Assembly: GCF_023008165.1 (NCBI RefSeq)
Contig: NZ_JAKQZA010000001.1
Location: 1-64,000 of the forward strand
DNA: 64,000 nucleotides
Direction: 5' to 3'
From: Kordiimonas laminariae
GTDB taxonomy: Bacteria; Pseudomonadota; Alphaproteobacteria; Sphingomonadales; Kordiimonadaceae
The notes below the pieces were generated by a model. The model was not told the DNA's origin. It searched no databases and saw only the letters and a program-made list of their open reading frames with translations. The translations under genes were made by a program, and so were the position numbers. Each line of letters opens with the position of its first letter. Positions within the stretch are counted from its first letter, which is position 1. Positions 44,434 to 52,707 of this stretch are shown in pieces.

Positions 44434-45292
44434 CTCAGTCTCAACGCCTGTGTGCAGCATCATTACGCCAGCCTACAATGAAGCCAATGTTATCGGAAAA
44501 ACGCTTCAGTCGCTTCTGAAAGATGCTCGCCCAAATGAATTTGAAATCATCATCATATGTAACGGCTGCACCGATAACACCGCAAATATTGCAAATGAGT
44601 ATGCACCAGATGCTCAGATCATCACCACTGATATTGCTTCAAAATCAAAAGCTTTGAATTTGGGTATTGAGGCAGCTTCAACCTATCCACTTGTTTTTCT
44701 GGATGCAGACATCAAAACAACCGCGCCCGCTGTGCGCGCTATGGTGCACAGATTAAATTGGTCTGACGCGTTTTTAGCCTACGGCACAGCAAAGTTCCGC
44801 ACCGAAAATGCAAGCTGGGCTGTAAGGGCATTCTATAAAGCCTGGTATCTGAACCCCTATTTTGACAAACAAAAAATGGGCGGCTTTTTTGCAGTAAGTA
44901 AATCAGGTTTAGAACGACTTCAAGAAATCCCAGAGACACTGAATGACGATGAGTTTGTACGTAGGCGCCTGATCATCAATTCTACTTGGGTGGAAAACGC
45001 TCCATACCACGTTGAGCCTCCAAGGGATCTAACCAACCTAATCAAGGTTCGGAGCCGCGTTTACCGAGGCAATAAACTGCTTGAAGCTGATATGGAGCCG
45101 CTCGGCGGACAGAAACGTAAATCGAACGCCTACCTGTTCGCAAAACGCCTTTTCCTTAAACCCGGAAACTGGGTAGGCGCTGCTGTTTTTGCTTTCACAG
45201 CGCTCGCTGCACATGCCCGCAATTATATTGCTTCTCCTGATAGCAACTCCTGGGAAAGCGATGTAAGCGCCCGTCAGCTATTGAATAAATAG
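44426..45292 (+). CDS. Family 2 glycosyltransferase
   Basis: 288 residues. CSIITPAYNEANVIGKTLQS, IIICNGCTDNTANIANEY and FLDADIK (DXD) define GT2. Adds a sugar to the repeat unit; acceptor unknown. A hydrophobic C-terminal segment (WVGAAVFAFTALAAHA) may bind the membrane. Starts eight bases before the Alg13-like stop. Confidence 0.87.
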   Translation: MFNSVSTPVCSIITPAYNEANVIGKTLQSLLKDARPNEFEIIIICNGCTDNTANIANEYAPDAQIITTDIASKSKALNLGIEAASTYPLVFLDADIKTTAPAVRAMVHRLNWSDAFLAYGTAKFRTENASWAVRAFYKAWYLNPYFDKQKMGGFFAVSKSGLERLQEIPETLNDDEFVRRRLIINSTWVENAPYHVEPPRDLTNLIKVRSRVYRGNKLLEADMEPLGGQKRKSNAYLFAKRLFLKPGNWVGAAVFAFTALAAHARNYIASPDSNSWESDVSARQLLNK

Positions 45293-45301
45293 GCCAATGC
45301 C

Positions 45302-47365
45302 ATGACCGATACGATAGACCATAACCAAACAGCAATAGGGAACGAAGACCTTTGGCAGGTTCGCGACTTTGTCGAGGAAGCCGAAGAAAAACCCGTAAAC
45401 CCTATTGCAACACTTGCTCGGCTCTATCGTGGTCAGTGGCTGAAAGCGATCGTGACATCTCTCGTACTAGGTATTCTTCTTGGTGTGGCGGCTATATTTT
45501 CTACGAAACCAACTTTCGAAAGTGAAGGTTTGGTTAGAGTGGCCGCGAAATCTCCAAAGATTTTATATGCCGATAAAGATGATAGTCGCCTTCGTCTCTA
45601 CGATGCGTTCGTTTCCGCTGAAGCAACTTACCTGCAAAGCCAACAGGTTCTTGAAAGAGCCCATGAAATCTTTGTGGACAAACTTGAAGAACGAGGTGAA
45701 ACAGCACCTTTCCCTACGCTAAAAGATTTTGCAGACTCCATTGCAATTAAGAAGCTTAAAGGCTTGATTTCAATCACGTCAAAAAATCCATCAGCCGTAC
45801 ACGCTCAGCAGTCTGTAAATGCGCTACTGGAAAGCTATAGCAAGCTCCATATGGAACAATCGGGCTCACGTACAACCCTAAGAGCCAGAGAGCTTGAGGT
45901 ACGAGTAAGTGAACTTAGTTCCAAACAGAAATTTCTCGGTGAAAAGCTGCTTGCAGTTGGTGAAGAGTATGATTCCTCATCTCTTGCTAAAGCGCACCTT
46001 ACCAAGGTTACCCAGCTTGAAGAACTGGATATCAGAATAGACGAGCTTTCAAATACACTCCTTGAAATGGAAGCATCAAACGGCGCACTGGATGCTGATA
46101 CTGGTGACATGGAAATTAAACGTGCCACATTGCTCGACCGGGCTATGGCAGATATGGTTTTTGAGCGCGCTAAACGTGCTGCCGAGCTTCAAAAGCTACT
46201 ACTCAGATACCAGCCATCACACCCAAAAGTTCAAACACTTTCAGCCTCGCTAGATGTGATTGACACCGCGATTGAAAGCCGCCGTAGGCTGATTGCCACC
46301 CTCGGCAAAACGGGCGCTATTACTGGTGCCGACGGCGCTGAAAAATCACAGTCCTTAGCCGAACTTCACGCCCTTAAACGAAAACTGTCAACACGCCGCA
46401 AGGAATTATCAGACGCTGCCAAAGATCTGAACGGCAAGCTAATTGAACTGAAGCGTCTTAATGAAGAAAAATCACAGATCGCGGGTATGCTGGCTGAAAC
46501 CCGACGTATCCTTGATCAGGTACGCCTGGAAAGCCGCAACAGCTTACCGGGTACTATCGAGATTTTATCCCGCGCCAGCATGCCAAACATGCCTGCGTCT
46601 GACAAACGCAAACAGTTCGCAGCTCTCGGCTTTATCGCGGGTGCAGGATTAGGTGCCTTAAGCATATTAATACTCCGCCAACTATCTGGCCGTATCCTTT
46701 ACAGCGATGATCTGGCAGTGTTATTGCCGCCCTCTGTGGATAATCATGTTTTTCCTAAGTCGCCCGCTAAAACGGATTATATCAACTTCCTTGGTGAACT
46801 GCAGCTTATGAAGCAGTGGCGTTCAGGAAGCGCCACCATTGTCAGCATCACACGATTTGAAGAAGATACTAAAATCCCACTGTCCTCGCTTGCCGAAGTA
46901 TCAAGTAATTTGGGTCTAAGAACATTGTTGGTTTGTGCTTCAGAAGAAGACAGCAGCAGTGCCACTGGTTTTTCTGACCAGATACGGGGTAAAGCTCCGC
47001 TGAAAAAGCACGAAATTAACGGCTTCCACTATGTGCCTTATGGCAAATCAAGTGATGCGGCTGGCTATACGCTTGAACAAGCTCAGGATTGGCTAAAATC
47101 CGCGAGCACTGGGTATGATCTCGTTCTTCTTTATACAGGCATTTCCGAGAGACATATCTCTAGCCGCCTGTTGCCAAGCCTTGCTGATATTCAATCAATC
47201 TACGTTGCGCCAGGTGTGAAGATAAGACCTGCACGCCGCCTGATCGCACGAGCTAAAAACCTGCTGCCAGTGTTCGTAAACCCGAAAAAGGGTGACCCGG
47301 GCTGCAAGGAACATGAAACCACTTCCCTTATGATCGAAGGAGTACAAGATGAAAAAGTCGCATAA
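45302..47365 (+). CDS. Wzz/GumC-type chain-length protein with degenerate kinase-like C-terminus
   Basis: 687 residues. Membrane helix 1 (about 48-66), a long coiled-coil periplasmic domain, membrane helix 2 (about 450-465, FIAGAGLGALSILIL), so the usual Wzz plus BY-kinase shape. The region of about 500-640 resembles the P-loop fold (SGSATIVSITRFEEDTKIPL, LLVCASEE, GYDLVLLYTG) but there is no Walker A Gly-rich GKT/GKS and no Tyr-rich tail. It probably sets polymer length without kinase activity. The next response-regulator gene overlaps its 3' end by 17 bases. Confidence 0.87.
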   Translation: MTDTIDHNQTAIGNEDLWQVRDFVEEAEEKPVNPIATLARLYRGQWLKAIVTSLVLGILLGVAAIFSTKPTFESEGLVRVAAKSPKILYADKDDSRLRLYDAFVSAEATYLQSQQVLERAHEIFVDKLEERGETAPFPTLKDFADSIAIKKLKGLISITSKNPSAVHAQQSVNALLESYSKLHMEQSGSRTTLRARELEVRVSELSSKQKFLGEKLLAVGEEYDSSSLAKAHLTKVTQLEELDIRIDELSNTLLEMEASNGALDADTGDMEIKRATLLDRAMADMVFERAKRAAELQKLLLRYQPSHPKVQTLSASLDVIDTAIESRRRLIATLGKTGAITGADGAEKSQSLAELHALKRKLSTRRKELSDAAKDLNGKLIELKRLNEEKSQIAGMLAETRRILDQVRLESRNSLPGTIEILSRASMPNMPASDKRKQFAALGFIAGAGLGALSILILRQLSGRILYSDDLAVLLPPSVDNHVFPKSPAKTDYINFLGELQLMKQWRSGSATIVSITRFEEDTKIPLSSLAEVSSNLGLRTLLVCASEEDSSSATGFSDQIRGKAPLKKHEINGFHYVPYGKSSDAAGYTLEQAQDWLKSASTGYDLVLLYTGISERHISSRLLPSLADIQSIYVAPGVKIRPARRLIARAKNLLPVFVNPKKGDPGCKEHETTSLMIEGVQDEKVA

Positions 47366-47822
47366 ACTGCTAATCCTTGATGATGATCTCCACTACACGG
47401 GGATGCTGGCTTTAAAGCTAAAAGCACGTTTCCCGGAACTAAAGGTAAGTTCATCAACTCAAAAAACGCTCATCCACGGATATGATATCTATATCCTGGA
47501 CAATGATTTTAATGGCCAAAAATGCGGTGCTAGACTGGCTGAACAAGTAAGAGAGCAAGCGCCAGATAGCCTGGTTATCATTCTATCTGGCACGTTGGAG
47601 CTTGAGCTTCTGAAACGTCTGGTTAACTGCCATACGGCCGGAGTGTTCGATAAAGGTAACATTGATGAGCTTCAAGCCATGAATGAGCTGATTGAAGCTT
47701 ATATTCAATCCGAAAACCTTAAACCAACTGAAAACAAGATTTCCTTCGCTGAAACCTTCTCAGGCATCAGCGACATGATTTCAGAATGGAACAAAAAACT
47801 CACGTATGAAGAGAAGCGGTAA
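47349..47822 (+). CDS. Stand-alone response regulator receiver protein
   Basis: 157 residues. LLILDDDLHYTG gives the acidic pocket, YILDND the phospho-acceptor Asp, and GVFDKG the conserved Lys. The remaining C-terminal 35 residues show no output domain. Its start overlaps the Wzz gene, so it belongs to the polysaccharide operon and may relay phosphate or regulate Wzz. Confidence 0.85.
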   Translation: MKKSHKLLILDDDLHYTGMLALKLKARFPELKVSSSTQKTLIHGYDIYILDNDFNGQKCGARLAEQVREQAPDSLVIILSGTLELELLKRLVNCHTAGVFDKGNIDELQAMNELIEAYIQSENLKPTENKISFAETFSGISDMISEWNKKLTYEEKR

Positions 47823-47823
47823 C

Positions 47824-48516
47824 ATGAGCATCACAGGCAAACGCATTTTAATTGTGGAAGATACGCCAAGTATCTCATTATTTCTTGCAGCAAACCTAAA
47901 ATCAGAAGGTGCAAACGTTACCATTGCTGAAACCACAGAACAGGCACTCGTGCTTTATGAAGACTCGCTCAGTTCGCGGTTTCCATTTGAACTGCTTCTT
48001 GTTGATCTCAATTTACCTGACAGTGACGGAACCTCTGTTCTTAAAAAGGTAAAAACAGCTAAACATCAGGCGACGTGCATCGCGATGAGCGCGGACTCCA
48101 GCGAAACCGCAAAGAAAAAAGCACTTAAAGCCGGTGCCGTTCAGTTTATTGAAAAGCCTTTCGATATCAGTGCCCTTATATCAACCTTAAAGGAACGCCT
48201 TCATGAACGTGACATTGTAAATGTCCATTCATCCAAACATGATATTCAGGCAGAAACCTGGGAATTACAACAATCATACACAGCGCATTTACGCGAGCTA
48301 TCGAATAAACTGAACCATACAATTCCATACAACAGGCTATGTTCGCTATTGCACCAGTTAAGAGGAAGTGCGGCTCTGTATGGTTATAGCAAGTTATCAG
48401 GCTTTGCTTCTCGTTGCAGTGAACAACTGAGAGAAATTGGCCCAACAGCCACACAAAACACACGGAAACTTCTGAAGGAGAAAATAGATGCTGTAATGGC
48501 ATCAGCCGTAAAATAA
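47824..48516 (+). CDS. Receiver-HPt two-domain signalling protein
   Basis: 230 residues from ATG 47824, just after the preceding stop. Receiver (1-125) has LIVEDTPSIS, LLVDLNLPDSDGTS with the acceptor Asp, and FIEKPFD. HPt-like domain (about 150-230) contains LLHQLRGSAALYGYSKLSGF with the phosphorylatable His. A phosphotransfer link between kinases, perhaps to the H-NOX systems. Last gene before a terminator. Confidence 0.87.
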   Translation: MSITGKRILIVEDTPSISLFLAANLKSEGANVTIAETTEQALVLYEDSLSSRFPFELLLVDLNLPDSDGTSVLKKVKTAKHQATCIAMSADSSETAKKKALKAGAVQFIEKPFDISALISTLKERLHERDIVNVHSSKHDIQAETWELQQSYTAHLRELSNKLNHTIPYNRLCSLLHQLRGSAALYGYSKLSGFASRCSEQLREIGPTATQNTRKLLKEKIDAVMASAVK

Positions 48517-48545
48517 TAGAGGTATGCACAGGGACTAGAACATCA

Positions 48546-48577
48546 AAAGTGAGGTTTTTAACACCTCACTTTCTTTT
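48546..48577 (+). terminator. Terminator ending the rightward polysaccharide operon
   Basis: AAAGTGAGGT and ACCTCACTTT form a ten-base stem with a seven-base loop, followed by CTTTTCTTT. Confidence 0.8.
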
Positions 48578-48625
48578 CTTTCTGCATAGTAGAATATCTG
48601 ATTTTTTGATGTTACTCTGCAACTC

Positions 48626-49630
48626 ATGGAAGAGCCTGTAGAGATATTGTTCGTAGACGACGAACCCTTTGTACTTCATGCTCTTGAGCGTGCAATGTCC
48701 AAACTCTTGGATGGTTATAAGCTAACCTTCATCAGTGATCCTACAACTGCGTTAGAGGCCGCCCAAAAGAACCCGCCTGCTGTTATTGTAAGCGATCAAC
48801 GCATGCCAGAACTTGAAGGACTATCCCTCGTCTCTAAACTACGGGAAACAGTAACAAGCACCAAAGCAATAATGCTAACCGGCACAACAGATCTTGATCT
48901 AACCCTTACCGCTATCAATACGGCAAATGTATTTCGGTTTTATACCAAGCCGTGTGAGCCCAACTTATTAGCTGAAGGTATTGAAGATGCAGTTGAGGCA
49001 TGGCGCAGATCAACCGGCCGCGCAAAAGCAAAGATCAGCCTTTCTGAACGTATTGGTGCAGCAGCACTAAACCACCTGCGGCTCGCGATTATTGTGCTAG
49101 ATGCAAATGCCAGAGTTCAATACGTAAACAGTGCAGGCGCTGAACTCTTCGCGAAAGAAGATGGCCTCCATTGGGGGCATGAAGAAATATGCCGCGCCTC
49201 TACGCCAGAACAAACCAAACGCCTACATGAACTCATCGCCGCTGCTGCAAACAATGATCTGGAAGAGCTAAATGAAGGTATCATGGCGGTAACACGCTCT
49301 GATATGCGGCGGGCATTATGCCTCGCTATCTCACCACTTGAAGATGGTAGCGGGAATATGGGCGGCTATGCTGTAATGTTTGTTTCAGACCCTGACAGAC
49401 CTATCATTCCCGATCCTGAAGCCATTGCAAACCTGTTTGGTTTAACCCCCTCAGAAGCGAACCTTACCCATGCTCTTGTGATTGGTGAACGCATTGAAAA
49501 AGCCGCTGAAGCAAATGATATTACTGTTTCCACCGCGCGTACTTACCTGAAGCAAATATTCCAAAAAACCCAGACAAACCGCCAGGCTGACCTTATCCGG
49601 CTTGTGCTCACTGCTGGCTCCAACATCTAA
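48626..49630 (+). CDS. Receiver-PAS-LuxR-type response regulator
   Basis: 334 residues. Receiver (1-125) with ILFVDDEP, IVSDQRMPE and FYTKP. PAS-like domain (about 145-260; LRLAIIVLDANARVQYVNSA). C-terminal LuxR-like helix-turn-helix (LTPSEANLTHALVIGERIEK then ITVSTARTYLKQIFQKT). Separate transcript between the polysaccharide operon and the second H-NOX operon. Likely DNA-binding regulator of one of these; a palindrome at 49655 is a candidate site. Confidence 0.88.
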   Translation: MEEPVEILFVDDEPFVLHALERAMSKLLDGYKLTFISDPTTALEAAQKNPPAVIVSDQRMPELEGLSLVSKLRETVTSTKAIMLTGTTDLDLTLTAINTANVFRFYTKPCEPNLLAEGIEDAVEAWRRSTGRAKAKISLSERIGAAALNHLRLAIIVLDANARVQYVNSAGAELFAKEDGLHWGHEEICRASTPEQTKRLHELIAAAANNDLEELNEGIMAVTRSDMRRALCLAISPLEDGSGNMGGYAVMFVSDPDRPIIPDPEAIANLFGLTPSEANLTHALVIGERIEKAAEANDITVSTARTYLKQIFQKTQTNRQADLIRLVLTAGSNI

Positions 49631-49654
49631 AAATTTAAATTAATTTTATCCCCC

Positions 49655-49668
49655 TCCCCAAATGGGGA
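49655..49668. promoter_or_regulatory. Palindromic operator candidate before the second H-NOX operon
   Basis: TCCCCAAATGGGGA has perfect five-base arms around a four-base centre, 67 bases before the H-NOX ATG and 25 after the LuxR-type gene. No sigma-54 box is near, so this operon is regulated differently from the first. Confidence 0.4.
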
Positions 49669-49735
49669 CTGTAGAACTCTGCCATTGGTGGCAAACTTCA
49701 ATCAAGTTCGGAATGAACCACGATTGGAGAGCACG

Positions 49736-50278
49736 ATGAAAGGTATCGTTTTTACAGAATTTCTAAGCATGGTGGATGAAGTATTTTCTCCGCTTGTAAC
49801 CGAAGAAATTATCCTTGCGTGCGATCTGAAAACAGGCGGTGCCTATACATCCGTTGGCACATACGATTACAAAGAACTAATCGCGCTTGTAGTTGCTCTC
49901 AGTAAACGTACAGAAACACCTGTACCGCAACTGGTGAAAGCATTTGGCGAATATCTTTTCTTTGCGCTTGAGAAAAACTTCCCTGAGCATATCGATACTA
50001 ATCAGGATATTTTCTCCTTTTTGGAAAGCATCGAGGATTACATCCATATTGAAGTTAAAAAGCTCTACCCTGATGCGCAGCTTCCAACTATCGCCTGTGA
50101 ACAACCGCAGGATGGCACACTGTTGTTTGACTATAAATCCCGATGTCCTTTTGCAGATTTAGCTGAAGGTTTGATCACAGCATGTGCCGAACATTTCAAA
50201 ATCGCTGTTTCCATCACCCGTGAGAAAGTATGTGAAACAGGCACCAGCGCCACCTTCATGATCCAGAAAATGGCATAG
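49736..50278 (+). CDS. H-NOX heme sensor protein (second copy, altered YxSxR)
   Basis: 180 residues from ATG 49736 behind GGAGA; the open frame back to 49685 is not needed. MKGIVFTEFL and AYTSVGTYDYKEL are family hallmarks, and proximal His104 (YIHIEVKKLYPDAQLP) is kept. The heme-propionate motif is Y133-K-S135-R-C137: the third conserved residue, Arg137, is Cys, with an Arg one position earlier. The protein may bind heme differently or respond to redox. First gene of an operon with a PAS kinase and two response regulators. Confidence 0.9.
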   Translation: MKGIVFTEFLSMVDEVFSPLVTEEIILACDLKTGGAYTSVGTYDYKELIALVVALSKRTETPVPQLVKAFGEYLFFALEKNFPEHIDTNQDIFSFLESIEDYIHIEVKKLYPDAQLPTIACEQPQDGTLLFDYKSRCPFADLAEGLITACAEHFKIAVSITREKVCETGTSATFMIQKMA

Positions 50279-50287
50279 GAGGCACCG

Positions 50288-51616
50288 ATGGATATCCAAA
50301 TATTAGAAAGCAGAATTGCCAGAGAAAAAGCCGCGAGGATACAGGCTGAAAGCTTGCTTGAGCAAAAGAGTTATGAACTTTACCAAACCAATAAAGAGCT
50401 ATCCCAAACAGCATATAACCTGCAGGAACAAAGCCAGCAAATTGAAACCATTTTAGAACATACCATTGCGGCTATTTTCATGGTTGATCAGCACGGTATC
50501 ATTATCCGTGCCAACGAACACAGCCGTAAACTGTTTGGAACGGAAGGTGCAACAACGGGCCATCCTTTAGCTCCGCTTTTTGAAGGAGATCACAGAGCCA
50601 CAGTTGAATACCTAACCCAGAAGGGCGGCGAAAGTGATGAACTATTCGACCTTCATGGACTTAAAACAGACGGCACACCATTTCCTATTGAAGCTGCTGT
50701 TTCAAAAATTGAAGTTGCTGACGGCTTTAAAACCGTTTGGATTTGCCGTGACCTAAGCAGCCGCATGAAAGCAGAGAAACGCCGCCGTAAACTTGAACAG
50801 GAATTAAGCCAAGCCCAAAAGATGGAAGCGCTTGGTACGCTTGCCAGCGGCATTGCCCACGAGATCAACACCCCTATTCAGTTTGTACGTGACAATATCC
50901 ATTTCTTGCAGGATAGCTTCGAGGATCTTGAAAGCCTTATTTCTGAGTACCGCAAGGCGATCAATTCCCTCGAGGCCCCCAATAAAGCTGAAATTCTCGA
51001 AAAGCTGAAAGATGCTGAAGAAGATGCTGATCTTCAGTTTCTTCAGGAAGAACTACCTTCTTGTGGCGAACAGTCCCTCGAAGGCATGGAACGTATCGGT
51101 ACTATTGTTTCTGCTATCAAAGAATTTTCCCATCCCGGGCAAAGTGCTACTGCGGATATCGACTTAAACAAAGCGATTGAAACCACCGCTACTGTTACTC
51201 ACAACCAGTGGAAATATGTAGCAGACCTTAATCTGGACCTTGATCCAAACCTACCCCATATCAAAGGTAACGCCGGTGATATTAATCAGGTGATGTTGAA
51301 CCTTATCGTAAACGCCGCACACGCTATTGAAGAACAAAAACAATCGTCTTCCGGTGCTATCAACATATCAACCCGTTCAAGTGCTTCTGCGGTTCATCTT
51401 GAAATCACTGATACGGGCTGCGGCATTCCGGAAAAATATCTTGAACGTATCTATGATCCGTTCTTCACAACCAAAGAAGTTGGGAAAGGAACAGGCCAAG
51501 GCCTTGCGATCACTTATAAAATCATCACTCAGCGTATGGGCGGCAGTATTGAAGTAGAGACCGAAGCCGGTATTGGTACTTGTTTCAAAATCACTCTGCC
51601 CCTTCATGCTCAATAG
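50288..51616 (+). CDS. PAS histidine kinase linked to H-NOX
   Basis: 442 residues, nine bases after the H-NOX stop. N-terminal coiled coil (REKAARIQAESLLEQKSYEL) resembles that of the first H-NOX kinase. PAS domain (about 55-165; IFMVDQHGIIIRANEHSRKL), phospho-acceptor His191 (GIAHEINTPIQF), ATPase region with VNAAHAIEE, DTGCGIP and GTGQGLAITYKI. No membrane segment. Comparable to HnoK, which H-NOX inhibits when NO is bound. It should phosphorylate the two following regulators. Confidence 0.92.
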   Translation: MDIQILESRIAREKAARIQAESLLEQKSYELYQTNKELSQTAYNLQEQSQQIETILEHTIAAIFMVDQHGIIIRANEHSRKLFGTEGATTGHPLAPLFEGDHRATVEYLTQKGGESDELFDLHGLKTDGTPFPIEAAVSKIEVADGFKTVWICRDLSSRMKAEKRRRKLEQELSQAQKMEALGTLASGIAHEINTPIQFVRDNIHFLQDSFEDLESLISEYRKAINSLEAPNKAEILEKLKDAEEDADLQFLQEELPSCGEQSLEGMERIGTIVSAIKEFSHPGQSATADIDLNKAIETTATVTHNQWKYVADLNLDLDPNLPHIKGNAGDINQVMLNLIVNAAHAIEEQKQSSSGAINISTRSSASAVHLEITDTGCGIPEKYLERIYDPFFTTKEVGKGTGQGLAITYKIITQRMGGSIEVETEAGIGTCFKITLPLHAQ

Positions 51617-51630
51617 ATAGGAGGCCAGCG

Positions 51631-52707
51631 ATGAAACCAAGCATCTTATTTGTTGATGATGAACGCGATGTTCTAAGGGGGCTTCGTAGAGCTCTAAGAG
51701 GCAAGCGCAAGGACTGGGATATGAGATTTGTGGAAAGCGCACAAGAAGCCATGATCGCTATGTCAGAAACGCCAGCAAACATTATTGTTTCCGATATGCG
51801 CATGCCAGATGTGGATGGTGCCGGATTAATGGAAAGCCTTGCTGAAAACTGGCCGTTCACTTGCCGTTTTATTCTTTCCGGGCAAGCCGCAGATCATGCT
51901 GTTATTAAAGCGGTTGGTATCACCCACCAGTTCCTTGCGAAGCCGTTTGACAGCCAGAAACTAATTGAACTACTTGAGGAACAAATTCCTCTTTTCGAAA
52001 CAGAACAATCTTCGCGGCCACTTGCCATTGAAGCTTTACCAACACCGGATAGCACCGCTGAGAAAATTAACCGGATCTTTGAGCAGCCAGATTTTGATGC
52101 TAACGAACTGGCCGAAATAATTGGTGATGATCTGGCATTATCTGCCAAGCTGCTGCAGCTTTCAAATTCGGCCTATTTTGGTAACGGGCATACAACCTTG
52201 CTTCCTGGCGATGCTGTCAGAACACTGGGTAGAGAGGTTCTGACAACCCTTAAAGACCAAACTCGTTTTATGGAGCCAGCAAGTGCTACCTGCCCTAACT
52301 ACAAAGAATTAAACGACCTTCTTCATATGGCCGGGGAATATGCCCGTATGGCTGATGCATACTGCCATAACTTTCCGGAGCATGAGTTAGACCCAGCTCT
52401 CCTCAGGCAGCTTGCCAAATTCCTCCCTTTGGGCAGAGTTTTAGGCATTACATCAGGTGCCAAATCTTATCTGGATGAAACCCTCTGTATCAACTTCGCA
52501 AATCTGTGGGGATTTCCACAGGAAATCGTTTCGGGATTAAAGGAAATCTGGACCAACAATATCTCAACTGATGAGGCGGCGGTAGCTGCCGCCATTGGGC
52601 AGTTCTTCCAACACGAAGGTGTACCAGCCGGCCAACAAAATGCAGCAATCGCGCAGTTTATTGAACGTCTTCAAAACCTGTCTATTCAAGAGGAGAAAGC
52701 AGCATGA
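51631..52707 (+). CDS. Receiver-HDOD response regulator
   Basis: 358 residues from ATG 51631 behind GGAGG. Receiver with ILFVDDER, IVSDMRMPDVDG (acceptor Asp) and FLAKPFD, then an HDOD domain (about 145-330; LAEIIGDDLALSAKLLQLSN then SAYFGNGHTT). HDOD proteins bind signalling complexes rather than acting as enzymes. Overlaps the next gene by four bases. Output partner unknown. Confidence 0.9.
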   Translation: MKPSILFVDDERDVLRGLRRALRGKRKDWDMRFVESAQEAMIAMSETPANIIVSDMRMPDVDGAGLMESLAENWPFTCRFILSGQAADHAVIKAVGITHQFLAKPFDSQKLIELLEEQIPLFETEQSSRPLAIEALPTPDSTAEKINRIFEQPDFDANELAEIIGDDLALSAKLLQLSNSAYFGNGHTTLLPGDAVRTLGREVLTTLKDQTRFMEPASATCPNYKELNDLLHMAGEYARMADAYCHNFPEHELDPALLRQLAKFLPLGRVLGITSGAKSYLDETLCINFANLWGFPQEIVSGLKEIWTNNISTDEAAVAAAIGQFFQHEGVPAGQQNAAIAQFIERLQNLSIQEEKAA

